Position numbers and translations under genes: made by a program | Assembly (NCBI GenBank): GCA_029204225.1 | Contig: CM055095.1 | Coordinates: 66,179,940-66,243,939, forward strand | Source of the DNA: Diphasiastrum complanatum | Taxonomy: Eukaryota > Streptophyta > Lycopodiopsida > Lycopodiales > Lycopodiaceae | Length of the DNA stretch: 64,000 nucleotides | Direction: 5' to 3' | In this document: positions 54,524 through 64,000 of the stretch, one piece after another | How the letters are laid out: the number at the start of each line of letters is the position of its first letter | Position numbering within the stretch: the stretch's first letter is position 1 | Notes under the pieces: model-generated | The model's database searches: none | What the model saw: the letters and a program-made list of their open reading frames with translations, nothing else | Told to the model about the DNA's origin: nothing

Positions 54524-56703
54524 AGAATGAAGCTCAATAGGCCGAGATCTACCATCTTAAACTCTTTTGCTAAAGCAATTTTTACATCTCTAATTCCATC
54601 TAGATCATTACCACTCAAGATAATGTCATCTACATACAAAACAAGAATAATGATCATGCCATCATGAAAACTTATATACAATGATGGATCATAGGCACTC
54701 ATTACAAAATTGATGGAAATGAGAAAAGAGTTTAGCCTAGAGTACCATGCTCTAGGTGCTTGCTTGAGCCCATAAAGGCTCTTCTTCAAAAAACATACCT
54801 TTCCTTCATGCTTTGCCTTGATGAAGCCCTCGGGTTGCCTCATGTAGATCTCTTCCTCCAAATAACCATTGAGGAATGCATTTGTGAAGTCAAGTTGGAA
54901 TAGCTCCCAATTGAAGGTTGTAGCAAGACTAATGATCAACCTGATAGTAACAAGCTTAGCCACAGGAGCAAAAGTCTCATCATAGTCAATGCCTTTGGTT
55001 TGTAAAAAACCTTTGGCAACAAGCCTAGCTTTATGCTTGCTTATTGATCCATCTTGATTATACTTCAATCTAAACACCCACTTGCAATCAAGAGGTTTCT
55101 TCCCTTGAGGAAGTTCCATAAGATCCCATGTATGATTCTCAATAAGAGCATCATACTCTACTTGCATAGCATCCATCCAACTTTTAGACTTACAAGCATC
55201 TTCATAGCATGTTGGCTCATCTAACATTGAAGTAAGAAAGGTGTAAGATGTGAAAGATGATGAGCCTTCCCTTTGATCACCTTGACCATCATAGGTGAGC
55301 CTCAATGGCTCGGATCTTGCCCTTGTAGATCTTCTTGGAGATCTTGGAGTTCTTGCATCTTGAGGTGGATCCTCAAGTTCTTCTTCACTTGGAAGCTCCT
55401 CCTCCATCCTAGCATGATCCTTGGCATCAAGATGATTAGTAGCATTATCATCCAAATCACAAGCATGTCCTTCATCAAAAATAACATCCCTACTCACTAT
55501 CACCTTGCTAGTGATGGGATTGAAGACTCTATAACCTTTGCTATTCTCAACATATCCCACAAAGATGCCTTTGATGGATGTTGCATCATCCTTCCTTCTC
55601 TTATCCAAGGATTGGTGTACATAGCAAGTGGATCCAAAAACTTTGAGATCTTTGATATTGGGTTTCTCTCCAAATAGAGCTTCAAATGGTGTGATTCCTC
55701 CAATGGCTTGGTTTGGCAATCTATTGCACAAATAGTTAGCACAAGTTATTGCTTCACCCCAAAATGGTTTGGATAGAGAAGCATCTAGCCTTAAGGCCTT
55801 AGAACACTCACAAAGAGATCTATTTCTTCTCTCACTCACTCCATTTTGTTGAGGGGTGTATGGACATGACAACTCCCTCTTTATGCCATTAGAACTACAA
55901 AAGTCAATCAACTTATTGGAGATATATTCACCTCCATTATCACTCCTTAATACCTTAATCTTGGTACTAAGTTGATTTTCTACCAAAGTCTTGAACTTTA
56001 CAAAAGAATCAAACACCATTGATTTGCTAGACAAGAGGTACATCCAACAAAATCTAGAATAGTCATCAATGAAGATTACATAGTAATTGGCACCACCATT
56101 AGACTCATGTGAAAAACTATGAACATCCGAATGGATGAGTTCAAGAGGAGAGTTTGATCTTGACGTAGATCTTGAGAAGGGTAGTTTGTGAGCCTTTGAG
56201 AGGCTGCATGCTTCACATCTCTTCCCACACTTTGACAAATGCTTGGGGAGTTCAACTGCAAGCTTCTTTGTAGCCATAGATTCCATGGCTCTGTAGTTGG
56301 GGTGGCCCAACCTTTTGTGCCACAGTTCCACCTTTGCCAAGTTAACACTCTCCACTGCAATATTAGCATCAAGCTTAAACAATCTACCTTGCTTAAAGCC
56401 TTTGGCTATACATTCATCATTTCTAAGGATGGAACAAACTCCATGCTTAAATTGTACATCCAGGCCATTATCCATTAACTGGCCAACACTAAGCAAATTC
56501 TTGGTTAACTTAAGAACATAAAGAACATTATCTAGATTCATCCTTTTGGATGATCCCACATACAAGGGAATTGTTCCTATTCCACTTATCTTACATTCTT
56601 GACTACTTGAAGTATAGATTGATCTATGTAAGTCATTGTAAGAAAGTAAGGTGGAGAATATGTCTTTTTGATATGTCATGTGAGAACTTGTCCCACTATC
56701 AAT
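54524..56703 (-). pseudogene. Outer copia: protease, integrase and most of RT
   Basis: It begins just after a TAG at 56704-56706 that replaces a Trp codon before IDSGTSSHMT. It then stays open through GAG-pre-integrase (WHKRLGHPNYRAM), integrase (HSDVHSF, RSDNGGEYIS, NGVSERRNR) and RT (QLDFTNAFLNGYLEEEIYM, YVDDIILSG, KEFKMVDLGLLSFIL). There the nested element interrupts it and the frame ends after ten LTR-encoded codons (54490). Apart from the stop and the insertion its motifs are intact. Confidence 0.92.
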
Positions 56704-57626
56704 CTACCAAGAATCATTGGTGTTGCTCTTAGATGATGGTGGTTTGTTGGAAACCATCAAGGATGACTCTTCATCCTCCTCTTCCTCCTGATGTGCAGTG
56801 TTGCTTTGTTTGCTCTCTTGTGCCTTCTTCTTCTTGAGACATTCTGATGCAAAATGTCCTTTCTTTCCATAGAAAAAATATTTGTGCTTGGACTTGTCTT
56901 TGATCTTGCCCTTTGAGCTTGAAGCCTCATCCTCCTCCTTGGTCTCCTTGAAGTGCTTCTTCTTGCCATTGGTCTTCTTCTTGTTTTTGAATGAGAAATT
57001 AGCTTTCTCATCACCATCCTGCAGAGAAATAGCATTCATTCTTGCATTGGTATGCAACATCCTACACTCTTCAGCTACTAATACACTGTGTAGCTTTTCT
57101 ATAGTAGGCAAAGTGTCTTGGATTGCAAAGCTTTGGACCAAATTTGTAAAGCACTCCCTAGACCATTTAGGACAATCTGAACAAGCTCACTATCTTGAAT
57201 CTTCTCTCCAATGGAAGCTAACTCCCTATTAAGAGACTTGATTCTTAGCACATAATCCTGTGCACTCTCATCACTCCTCTTCATGCTTTGTAGAATCTGA
57301 TTCCTAAGCATGAGAACCCTCGAAGTGTTACTAGACTCATAGATAGATTTTAAAGATTCCCAAGCCTCTTCAGCACTCTTACATGATGATACTTCCCTTA
57401 AAAGATCATTGCTTACATTCATCTTAATACAGTGAAGTGCAAGCCTAGATCTCTTCTTGTATCTCACTAATTCCTGTGCACCTAGAGGTTCATCTTCATC
57501 ATCTATTAGAAACTCATAAAGATCCTGGAGCACCATTAGTGACTCCATCCTCACTTTCCAAATAGCATAATTGGTAGAATTTAACCTCTCACTAGCTTCT
57601 AGAAGGTAGGCTCCCACTGATCCCAT
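56704..57626 (-). pseudogene. Outer copia: gag
   Basis: ATG at 57626 (MGSVGAYLLEASERLNSTNY). The first frame runs to 57099. A frameshift near 57140, at NGLG, moves it into the frame 57141-56704 (SFAIQDTLPTIEKLHSVLVAEE). In the zinc knuckle the first Cys pair reads YFFYGKKGHFASEC, so the first two cysteines have been lost. The frame ends at the TAG at 56704. Confidence 0.88.
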
Positions 57627-58227
57627 CTTACTAGCAAGATTCTACACACAAGATATAGATTTGTTTGTACCTGAAACTCACAAAGGTTTCTAACTTGCAG
57701 TGTTTCACTCAAATGTTGACTTCTAATCCAATAGTTCTATCACTCCCTCACAAGCTGGAATGAAGATAAGATGAGCTGAAAACTACACTCAAGCAAATCT
57801 TGCCAATCTTGGCTATTCTTGGACAAAAACTGACTCTCTCTCTCTCATTCACTTTGATGTACTTTCAAGACCTAGTTTCCACTTTAAGAAGGTCTGAAAT
57901 CAGCCTAGATTAATTAGTTTTCATGAAACAAATTCAAAACTAATCAATGGCAAGTGATCTTCGTAGCTTATCCTAGGATTTGCACCAAAAATTACATCAA
58001 ACTGACACCAGATGAATTTTCTATGATCCAATGAATATGGGTTATTAAATGCTAGTTCAGAGATGCCCACACATGTGAACAATACAAATTTTGATCCTGA
58101 AAAATTTTGGGATCAAATCTCCTCACCAAAACCTGGATACCAGCTCGCCCTTCCAATACTAGCTTTTTGCACCAAAACCTGCTAAAATTGGATTAGATTC
58201 AAACACAGATCAATGGCCTTGTACTTG
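57627..58227 (-). other. 5' leader of the outer copia element
   Basis: Non-coding. It shares blocks with the internal part of the deletion derivative (16892-17351) and with the leader at 60837-61626, which shows the three elements are relatives. A CT microsatellite lies near 57835. Confidence 0.7.
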
Positions 58228-58239
58228 GCTCTGATACCA
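58228..58239 (-). other. Primer binding site of the outer copia element
   Basis: TGGTATCAGAGC on the minus strand, next to the 5' LTR. Confidence 0.93.
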
Positions 58240-58930
58240 TGTGAAAAGTACAGTACTAAGGACCATAAATGGATCTTTGAATGATCCACAAGGTGATTGT
58301 ATGCTTGTTAAACAATCTATCAGAAACTAGTCATCAGAAAACAAGATCTAGTTTAGCAGCTTGATAGGAAACAAGTAGAGACAATCAAAGCATTGATCAA
58401 TTAGTATAATCCAACACCACACGTGTGGAAATAAGGCTGTAGTACAGCCTGTAGATAGTGTTTACAAAGTGACAAAGCTGGGTTTCATTGGAAAAATAAA
58501 GTAATCACCATACAATGAGAGGAAACTAGAGTTTCTCCTTGAGGCTCCAAAAAATTTCTATCTTCTCACTATGGAGAATGGGAATACATAGTAAAACACA
58601 CTTTCTTTGCAAAGTGAGGTGAAAATCCAGCATGTAATAAGGAAGTAGACTCCACTTTCTTGCCCTAATGTGAAAACCCTAGCCTAGATCCAAGAGTCAT
58701 GCTTGGTAGGTGCATGGTAGGTACAAATCTCATCATAAATCATGGTCTAGATCCTACAAAGTAGGAATCACTACCAAATAGACACAACCACTCCTCTTGA
58801 CTCGTGGTAACCTACTTTAGGTGTGTATGTACAAGTGGCACTTTGGCCATTGAAATAACCAACAAACAATATTGACAAAATGTACAATATTCTACATGGC
58901 TAGATTTGCCAATGTAGGCAATTTTTCACA
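58240..58930 (-). repeat. 5' LTR of the outer copia element (691 bp)
   Basis: Partner of 47101-47791. It carries the 12-bp palindrome CCACACGTGTGG (58427-58438) and, six bases on, the palindrome GGCTGTAGTACAGCC (58445-58459). Confidence 0.95.
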
Positions 58931-58935
58931 CTAAC

Positions 58936-60447
58936 AACAACTCTTTCTTTGGCAAATAACCTTATAAAGCTATATCCCTCATCCCCAAAAAAAAATCTAC
59001 GGTAGAGTTACATTTTGACACAATTGCTTCCAACTAAGCATGGAGAATTGATTCAAAATAGTTAAGTAGACTCAATATACGCATGAATCTTTGTCAATTG
59101 TATACGCTTGAATCTTTGTGGATCAAGAAATCACATAAACTAGTTTATTTACATAAACCATCTCAGATAATGTCTATATTAGATAAAAAAATGCTTTCAA
59201 CATTATGAATCAGCTTGTAAGTCTTCTGAATCGGCTCGCAAAGTTTTTTCAATGATAGCGCAATAAGTAGGCAAAGACAAAAAGACATTGAGCTTAAAAT
59301 GAGAAAAATGAGTTCATTCTCACCTCCACTTTCATAACTCCTTGAAATGATCCTCGAAAATGACAATGTAGAATCAACGTTTTTAGATAACGAAGGCATG
59401 TCAAGATCGAATCTCCAATGTGCTCCATTGTGGTCCTCCATAAGCATATAAGCAATGTCTTTTTTCTCACTCACAGCTTTTCAATGCACCAACAAGCTAA
59501 AAAAAACAATGCACTAAAGCCTAAACCCTCTGAGGCCCTTCCCTCTTCAAAAAGGTTTTATTTACTTTAAAACTATTTGAAATGCCTCATCATGCTCTGT
59601 CTTTCAAAGCAAGCTTCAATCCAAATATTGAAATTCACCTACTTTAACTTATCTTATGAAATCCCTCTAAAAAATAGAATTCGAGCATCCTATTTTTTTA
59701 TAGGTCATCTCTTTCACATGCTTCCCTTGAACATGTTCAATCCCCAATCAATCTAGTAATTGAGCGAGGAAGGCTCCAGCACATCTTTGCTCATCTATAT
59801 GCATGTTCATGGCTTGCTTGCAATCTTTGATCGAGCCCCTTCTGCTAGTTGTTTGCTACACCTACCATCATTTGAGTAATTCTCAAAACTTTTGACAAGC
59901 TTATTTGTCATGCTAGGAAGACATAGGATCTGCACTTAGAGCTACATGCAATCTGCAACATAATGATAATTTGTTTGAATTGTCGTCTTCACATATGTTG
60001 GCTGCAAGGTCACTGACTACATATCTCACTAGTAAGAAATGTGCATAACAGGGGTTGGCACCAAACATACGTCTCCATCATGTTGATGCACTCAGGTGTT
60101 CTTCCTTGGACTTCACTCCACAAGCACGGAGACAGGCTGCGCCCAACCTTCTCACAAAATGTCATTGGACTTATGTAATTGCTACACTATTTGCTTAGCA
60201 CTGGGATTGCAAATGACCTCCAAGTCTGTTGAGGTCTTAAAGCGGGTCCAAGTCACTCGAGTGAGACTCTTTCTCAACTTCAAATGATCAACAAGGGCTC
60301 ATTCGTTCCACTCAATCGTGATAAAAGATCACATTTTTGCATTGAAATTTATAGAGACTTGCCTTTTTTTGTAGTCCAAATATAGAAGAGGGCAGTCATC
60401 CTACCATCATGGATTGCAATGAAGATTGGTCAACATCCCACATATTT
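58936..60447. other. Stretch without recognised gene
   Basis: A 103-codon minus-strand frame at 59163-59474 with a hydrophobic middle, and a 63-codon plus-strand frame at 60096-60287, have no recognised family. Before the outer insertion this DNA was continuous with 47095 and leftward. Confidence 0.4.
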
Positions 60448-60823
60448 TGTGAAAAATTGTCAAATTTGGCAAGTCTAGCAATCATCAAGAGTAATGTTGA
60501 TATAGCAAATGCATCCAAAGTTTTGAAAAACTTGACACTCAGCTCTCTAGTACATTGAGATTTTGTGATTCAAATGCAACCAAGTCAATTTCTACTTCTT
60601 TCTTAGCTTGAAGGCCGTACTACAGCCTGTAGTACACAAGTGTGGGCTCATATTTCAATGTTGATCAATGCTTTTGATTGTTATTGCTTGTTGTTTGTCA
60701 AATTGCCAATCTAGATCAACTTTTTTGTGTCTAGTTTTTTGATAGATTGTTAAGCAAGCATCCAATCCCTCTTGTGGATCTTTTGTAGATTCATTTATGG
60801 TCGTAAAGTATAGTACTTTCACA
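60448..60823 (+). repeat. Shortened 5' LTR (376 bp) carrying a pol fragment
   Basis: Both ends match the LTR family at 16191-16891 (opposite strand), but about 385 bp of the middle is replaced by some 60 bp (60481-60540) that match, in antisense, integrase-end sequence of the intact copia element (51227-51289). It contains the palindrome TACTACAGCCTGTAGTA (60618-60634) next to CACAAGTGTG. Confidence 0.7.
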
Positions 60824-61263
60824 TGTAATCAGAGCCAAGTACAAGAGCATAAGCCACTGATCTAATGCAAATCCATTTTTAGCAAGTTTTGGTGCTAAGA
60901 ACTAGTATTGAGAGGGCAAGCTAGAATCTTGATTTTGGTGAGGAGATTTGATCCCAAACTTGGTAGGTCCAAATCCATACTGTCCACATGTGTGGGAACC
61001 TCTGGACCTACATTTAATGCATGGTATTCATTTGATCCAAAGAAATTCAATTTGTGAGCTTTTGATGTAATTTTTAGTGGAAGTCTTAAGATAACCTACC
61101 AAGATTTAGTGCCATTGATTAGATTTGACATAGGGTCATGAAATCTAATTAATCTAGGCTGAAATCAGATCCTCTAAACTTGGTTCATAGGTCTTTAAAG
61201 TACATCAAAAAGTGTGAGGGAGATTTAGTCATGTTATTGTCCAAAAATAGCCAAAATTGGCAA

Positions 61264-61607
61264 GATTTGATTGTAAGTAGATTTCACATCATCTTATCTT
61301 CATTCCAACTTTGTGAGGGAGTGTTAGAACTAAGATTATAAGTTCATTTGTTGGATTATAAATCTAATTTGAGTGAAACACTACAAGAGAGAAACCTTAG
61401 TGAGTTTCTAGAGACAATCAAATCTATTTCTTGGCAAGATTTGTTTGAAACTTGTTTTCACTTCATCTTATCTTCATTCCAGCTTTGTGAGGGAGTGATA
61501 GAATTGTGATTATAAGTCCATTTGTTGGATTAGAAATCAAATTTGAGTGAAACACTACAAGTGTGAGACCTTTGTGAGTTTCAAGTCAATCAAATCTATT
61601 TCTTGTT
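61264..61607 (+). repeat. Two-copy tandem duplication in the leader (unit about 170 bp)
   Basis: Copies 61264-61437 and 61438-61607 share ATCTTATCTTCATTCCA, CTTTGTGAGGGAGTG, TCATTTGTTGGATTA-like and GAGTGAAACACTACAAG. The leader of the outer nested element has only one copy of this part. Confidence 0.8.
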
Positions 61608-61626
61608 TGTAGAAGTCACTAGTAAG

Positions 61627-62330
61627 ATGGGATCTGCTGGAGCATACCTTCTAGAAGCTAGTGAGAGATTGAATTCTACAAATTATGCTATTTGGAAGGT
61701 TAGGATGGAGTCACTTTTGGTGTTCCAAGACTTTTATGAGTTTTTGATTGAGGATGAAGATGAACCTCTAGGTGCATAGGAATTAGTGAGATACAAAAAG
61801 AGATCTAGGCTAACACTTCATTGTGTGAAAATGAATGTGAGCAATGATCTTTTGAGGGAAGTATCATCATGTAGAAGTGCTAAAAAGGCTTGGGAGTCTT
61901 TAAAATCAATCTATGAATCTAGTAACACTTCAAGAGTACTCATGCTTAGAAATCTGATTTTGCAAAGCATGAGGAGAAGTGAGGAGAGTGCACAGGATTA
62001 TGTACTCAGAATCAAGTCTCTAAATAGGGAGTTGGCTTCCATTGGAGAGAAGATTCACGATGGAGACCTTGTACAAATTGTCCTTAATGGCCTAGGAGAT
62101 GACTTTGCAAATTTGGTCGAAAGTTTTGCCATCGAAGACACTTTGCCAACTATAGAAAAACTTCACAGTGTATTAGTGGCTGAAGAATGTAGGATGCTCC
62201 ATGCAAAATCTAGGATGAGTTCCTTGTCTTTGCAGGATGGTGATGAGAAAACCAATTTCTCATTCATGGGCAAAAATAAGACCAATGGAAAGAATAAGCA
62301 TCCAAAGGACCGAAGAAGAGGATGATGCAT
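61627..62330 (+). pseudogene. Copia gag with a stop and a frameshift
   Basis: ATG at 61627 (MGSAGAYLLEASERLNSTNY). A TAG at 61777-61779 stands where the sibling element has CAG (57474-57476 on the minus strand). The frame then stays open to about 62320, where a shift leads to the zinc knuckle CFFCGKKGHYASEC in the next frame. Confidence 0.88.
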
Positions 62331-62968
62331 CAAGCTCAAAGGATAAGTCAAAGCAAAACTGCTTCTTTTGTGGAAAGAAGGGGCATTATGCATCCGAATG
62401 CTACAAGAGGATAAGAGCAAAAGAGGAGGAGGACAAACAAGGGAACCTTGCATATGAAGAGGATGGAGATGAGGAGATCTCATCTTTGATGGCATCTACA
62501 TCCACTCCAACAAACAAAAGCAACTCAAGGTGGATTGATAGTGGGTCTAGCTCCCACATGACTTTCCAAAAGGACACATTCTCAACCTTACACTCTTTCA
62601 ATGGTGGTAATAAATTTGTTTCTTTAGCAAATGTCTACATTAAAAGAGTAGGAAAAGATTTTGTGATACTGACCATTTTCATGGATGATTCGTTGATGAT
62701 AGGAAATTCCTTGATGCTGATCAAAGACACGAAGGGTCAGATTTTTGAAAGCTACAAAATCACAGATATTGGAGAAGCAACAAAATGCCTAGGGTTGGAG
62801 ATCAGAAGAGATCGAACAAAGGGCGAAATGCACTTGAGTCAATCAGAATATGCCAGAAAAGTGCTAAAACAGTACAACATGATGGACTGCAAAGAAAAGG
62901 CCACACCAATGATAGTTGGAGCCAAGCTCACAAAGCAGAATTGTCCAAAAATGGAAGAGGAAGAATAG
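62327..62968 (+). pseudogene. Chimeric frame: zinc knuckle, protease start, then RT of another lineage
   Basis: After the zinc knuckle and the protease start (RWIDSGSSSHMTFQKD ... FVSLAN) the frame passes without a stop, near 62625, into RT sequence: VYIKRVGKDFVILTIF, MDDSLMIGNS, ITDIGEATKCLGLEIRRD, LSQSEYARKVL. The RT part is not from the family that supplied gag and protease. The catalytic motif reads FMDD. A TAG at 62966 ends it, after which YQNLIGSLM continues the RT pattern briefly. No integrase. Confidence 0.75.
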
Positions 62969-63010
62969 AGGATGGCAGGTATACCCTACCAAAACTTAAT
63001 CGGTAGTCTG

Positions 63011-64000
63011 ATGTGTGGAAAATGCAAAAATAAGCTTGGTAGTGGCCAAAAATCATGTATATAGGATGATTACACATGTGTGGAGCCTGTTCCCACGTGT
63101 GAAAATAGTGTACTTGTCATGTACCATAATGGTGCATTGATTTATTATCTCTGATTTTTTGAGTGCATGTTGAAGTTGAGAGAGATTTTGCTAAAAATCA
63201 TAGATTAAGGAGTGATATGCAAGGTGAGAGGTTGAAATCCATTGTACCATCACTCTAGGTTTGTTCAAGAGTGATAGGGTCAAGTTTAAAAGCATTAATT
63301 TGCTAGAAAACATCCTTGGATCTATCCTCCAAGTGAAACCTTTGAGAGTTTCTAGTGCATATAGAGCATCTATGCAAATCTTTTGTAGAATTTGACATAG
63401 ATTGGCTTAAATTGAGAGTTCTAGAAAAGAGATTGAGATCCAAGTCACATTGTTCAACCCTACTCAATTTGTTTGAGTGATTGTAAGGTTTGAAAAGAGT
63501 CATTAAGGTGTCTATGACAAATGTGTATAGAGATATCCAATTTTCTAAGAGTTCCTTCCTTTGTAGAGGGCAAGATCTAGAGGCTCATTATGTGTTGTTA
63601 TTGGTGAAGAATTTGTCTTCTCTTAGGTGATCAAATCTTTCTAAGTAGTATTAGCTCTTTGAAGCACAATATCTTAGTGAGAAAAATCACAACTTTTGAT
63701 TTTGAATTTCATTCCAAGTCTTAAAAAGTAGAGTAATTGGTGGAATCAAATAGGAGTGATTGAATTCAATTTGTTGAGCAAAAATTGACATAGAACATTT
63801 GAAACTCAAATTAGTTCTATTCAACTTTCTTTGTGAGAGTGTGAGGGTCAATTTGTGATCCCATTTGATGTCTAGAATGAGGAGGAGTCCATATTTGAGT
63901 ATTCATGCATGGTTGAGATCTTTGTGAATCTCTAGTTGTCTAATTTTAAAGTTTTGTGAAAAATTGGTGGTACAATTTGTTTTCAAACCAAATCAAATTC
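63011..64000. other. Stretch without recognised gene
   Basis: It starts with G-box-like words (ACACATGTGT at about 63072-63081 and CCCACGTGTG at about 63092) that resemble the LTR motifs of the neighbouring copia families, so it may be LTR or leader DNA of another element. No coding domain seen up to the window end. Confidence 0.4.

Larger units (their letters stand above)
48657..54528 (-). mobile_element. Intact young Ty1/copia element (5,862 bp)
   Basis: LTRs at 48662-49314 and 53871-54523 (653 bp each) differ at a single position (A in the left copy, G in the right, within the CACTCRACCTCC word). Target duplication AGAAT at 48657-48661 and 54524-54528. Primer binding site, polypurine tract and one uninterrupted 1316-codon gag-pol are all present. 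It sits in the RT gene of the outer element, in the same orientation. Everything needed for movement is visible, so it is probably autonomous. Confidence 0.97.
47096..58935 (-). mobile_element. Outer copia element interrupted by a nested copia element
   Basis: LTRs at 47101-47791 and 58240-58930 are both 691 bp and differ at 15 positions by my count. The 5-bp target duplication CTAAC is at 47096-47100 and 58931-58935. Without the nested element (5,862 bp plus its 5-bp duplication) it is 5,963 bp. Order on the minus strand: 5' LTR, primer binding site, leader (58227-57627), gag, protease, integrase, RT (to 54524), nested element, RT end and RNase H (48661-47753), 3' LTR. Its gag-pol has a frameshift, a stop and the insertion, so it is dead. 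Confidence 0.95.
60448..63010 (+). mobile_element. Rearranged copia element with short 5' LTR and protease-RT chimera
   Basis: 5' LTR 60448-60823, primer binding site 60824-60836 (TGTAATCAGAGCC, two mismatches), leader with a tandem duplication (61264-61607), gag from ATG 61627, zinc knuckle, protease, and then RT sequence of another copia lineage. Integrase, RNase H and a 3' LTR are not seen. The gag is close to that of the outer nested element. Confidence 0.75.

Noticed and set aside
59163-59474. 103-codon minus-strand frame with a hydrophobic middle
   Set aside because: Hydrophobicity alone in AT-rich DNA is weak evidence; no family pattern or conserved start context.

Overview
This window looks like nuclear DNA of a vascular plant, most likely a seed plant. 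The two host-type genes are plant ATL RING-H2 E3 ligases. Everything else is plant transposable-element DNA: Ty1/copia elements primed by initiator tRNA-Met (TGGTATCAGAGC), two Ty3/gypsy remnants and a MULE transposase with a SWIM finger. The sequence is AT-rich and has typical GT-AG introns. I cannot name the species or clade.

Layout. (1) 0-1.5 kb: an intact ATL gene on the minus strand. (2) 1.5-20 kb: repeat-rich filler holding truncated copia pieces of both orientations, a gypsy integrase piece, and a copia deletion derivative (16.2-18.0 kb) reduced to little more than its two LTRs. (3) 20.4-21.5 kb: a second ATL gene, a tandem paralogue of the first, broken by a frameshift; its 3' flank resembles that of copy 1. 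(4) 22.7-31.6 kb: copia remnants, two of which place reverse transcriptase segments of one family in inverted orientation. (5) 32.8-36.1 kb: a gypsy remnant. (6) 36.2-40.4 kb: the most unusual part, a low-copy, intron-bearing block. On the minus strand, one reading frame joins a histone H3-type histone fold to a proline-rich linker and then, across clean GT-AG introns, to a Ulp1/C48-type cysteine protease. Short inverted motif clusters lie around it, and a convergent and a divergent small reading frame lie beside it. (7) 43.5-46.8 kb: a decayed multi-exon MULE transposase with a SWIM finger. (8) 47.1-58.9 kb: a clean nest in which a very young, intact copia element (5,862 bp, one 1316-codon ORF, LTRs differing at 1 of 653 positions, target duplication AGAAT) sits inside the reverse transcriptase gene of an older copia element (LTRs differing at 15 of 691 positions, target duplication CTAAC). 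(9) 60.4-63.0 kb: a further relative of the older element, with a shortened LTR and a protease-to-RT chimeric reading frame.

How the pieces relate. The ATL pair reflects local gene duplication, later separated by about 19 kb of transposon DNA. The related LTRs at 16.2, 47.1, 58.2 and 60.4 kb carry paired palindromes (a G-box palindrome beside a second palindrome), which points to a shared promoter design. Premature stops in the decayed elements repeatedly sit where Trp or Gln codons are expected, consistent with deamination of methylated cytosines. Only the inner copia element and the first ATL gene look fully functional from sequence alone.
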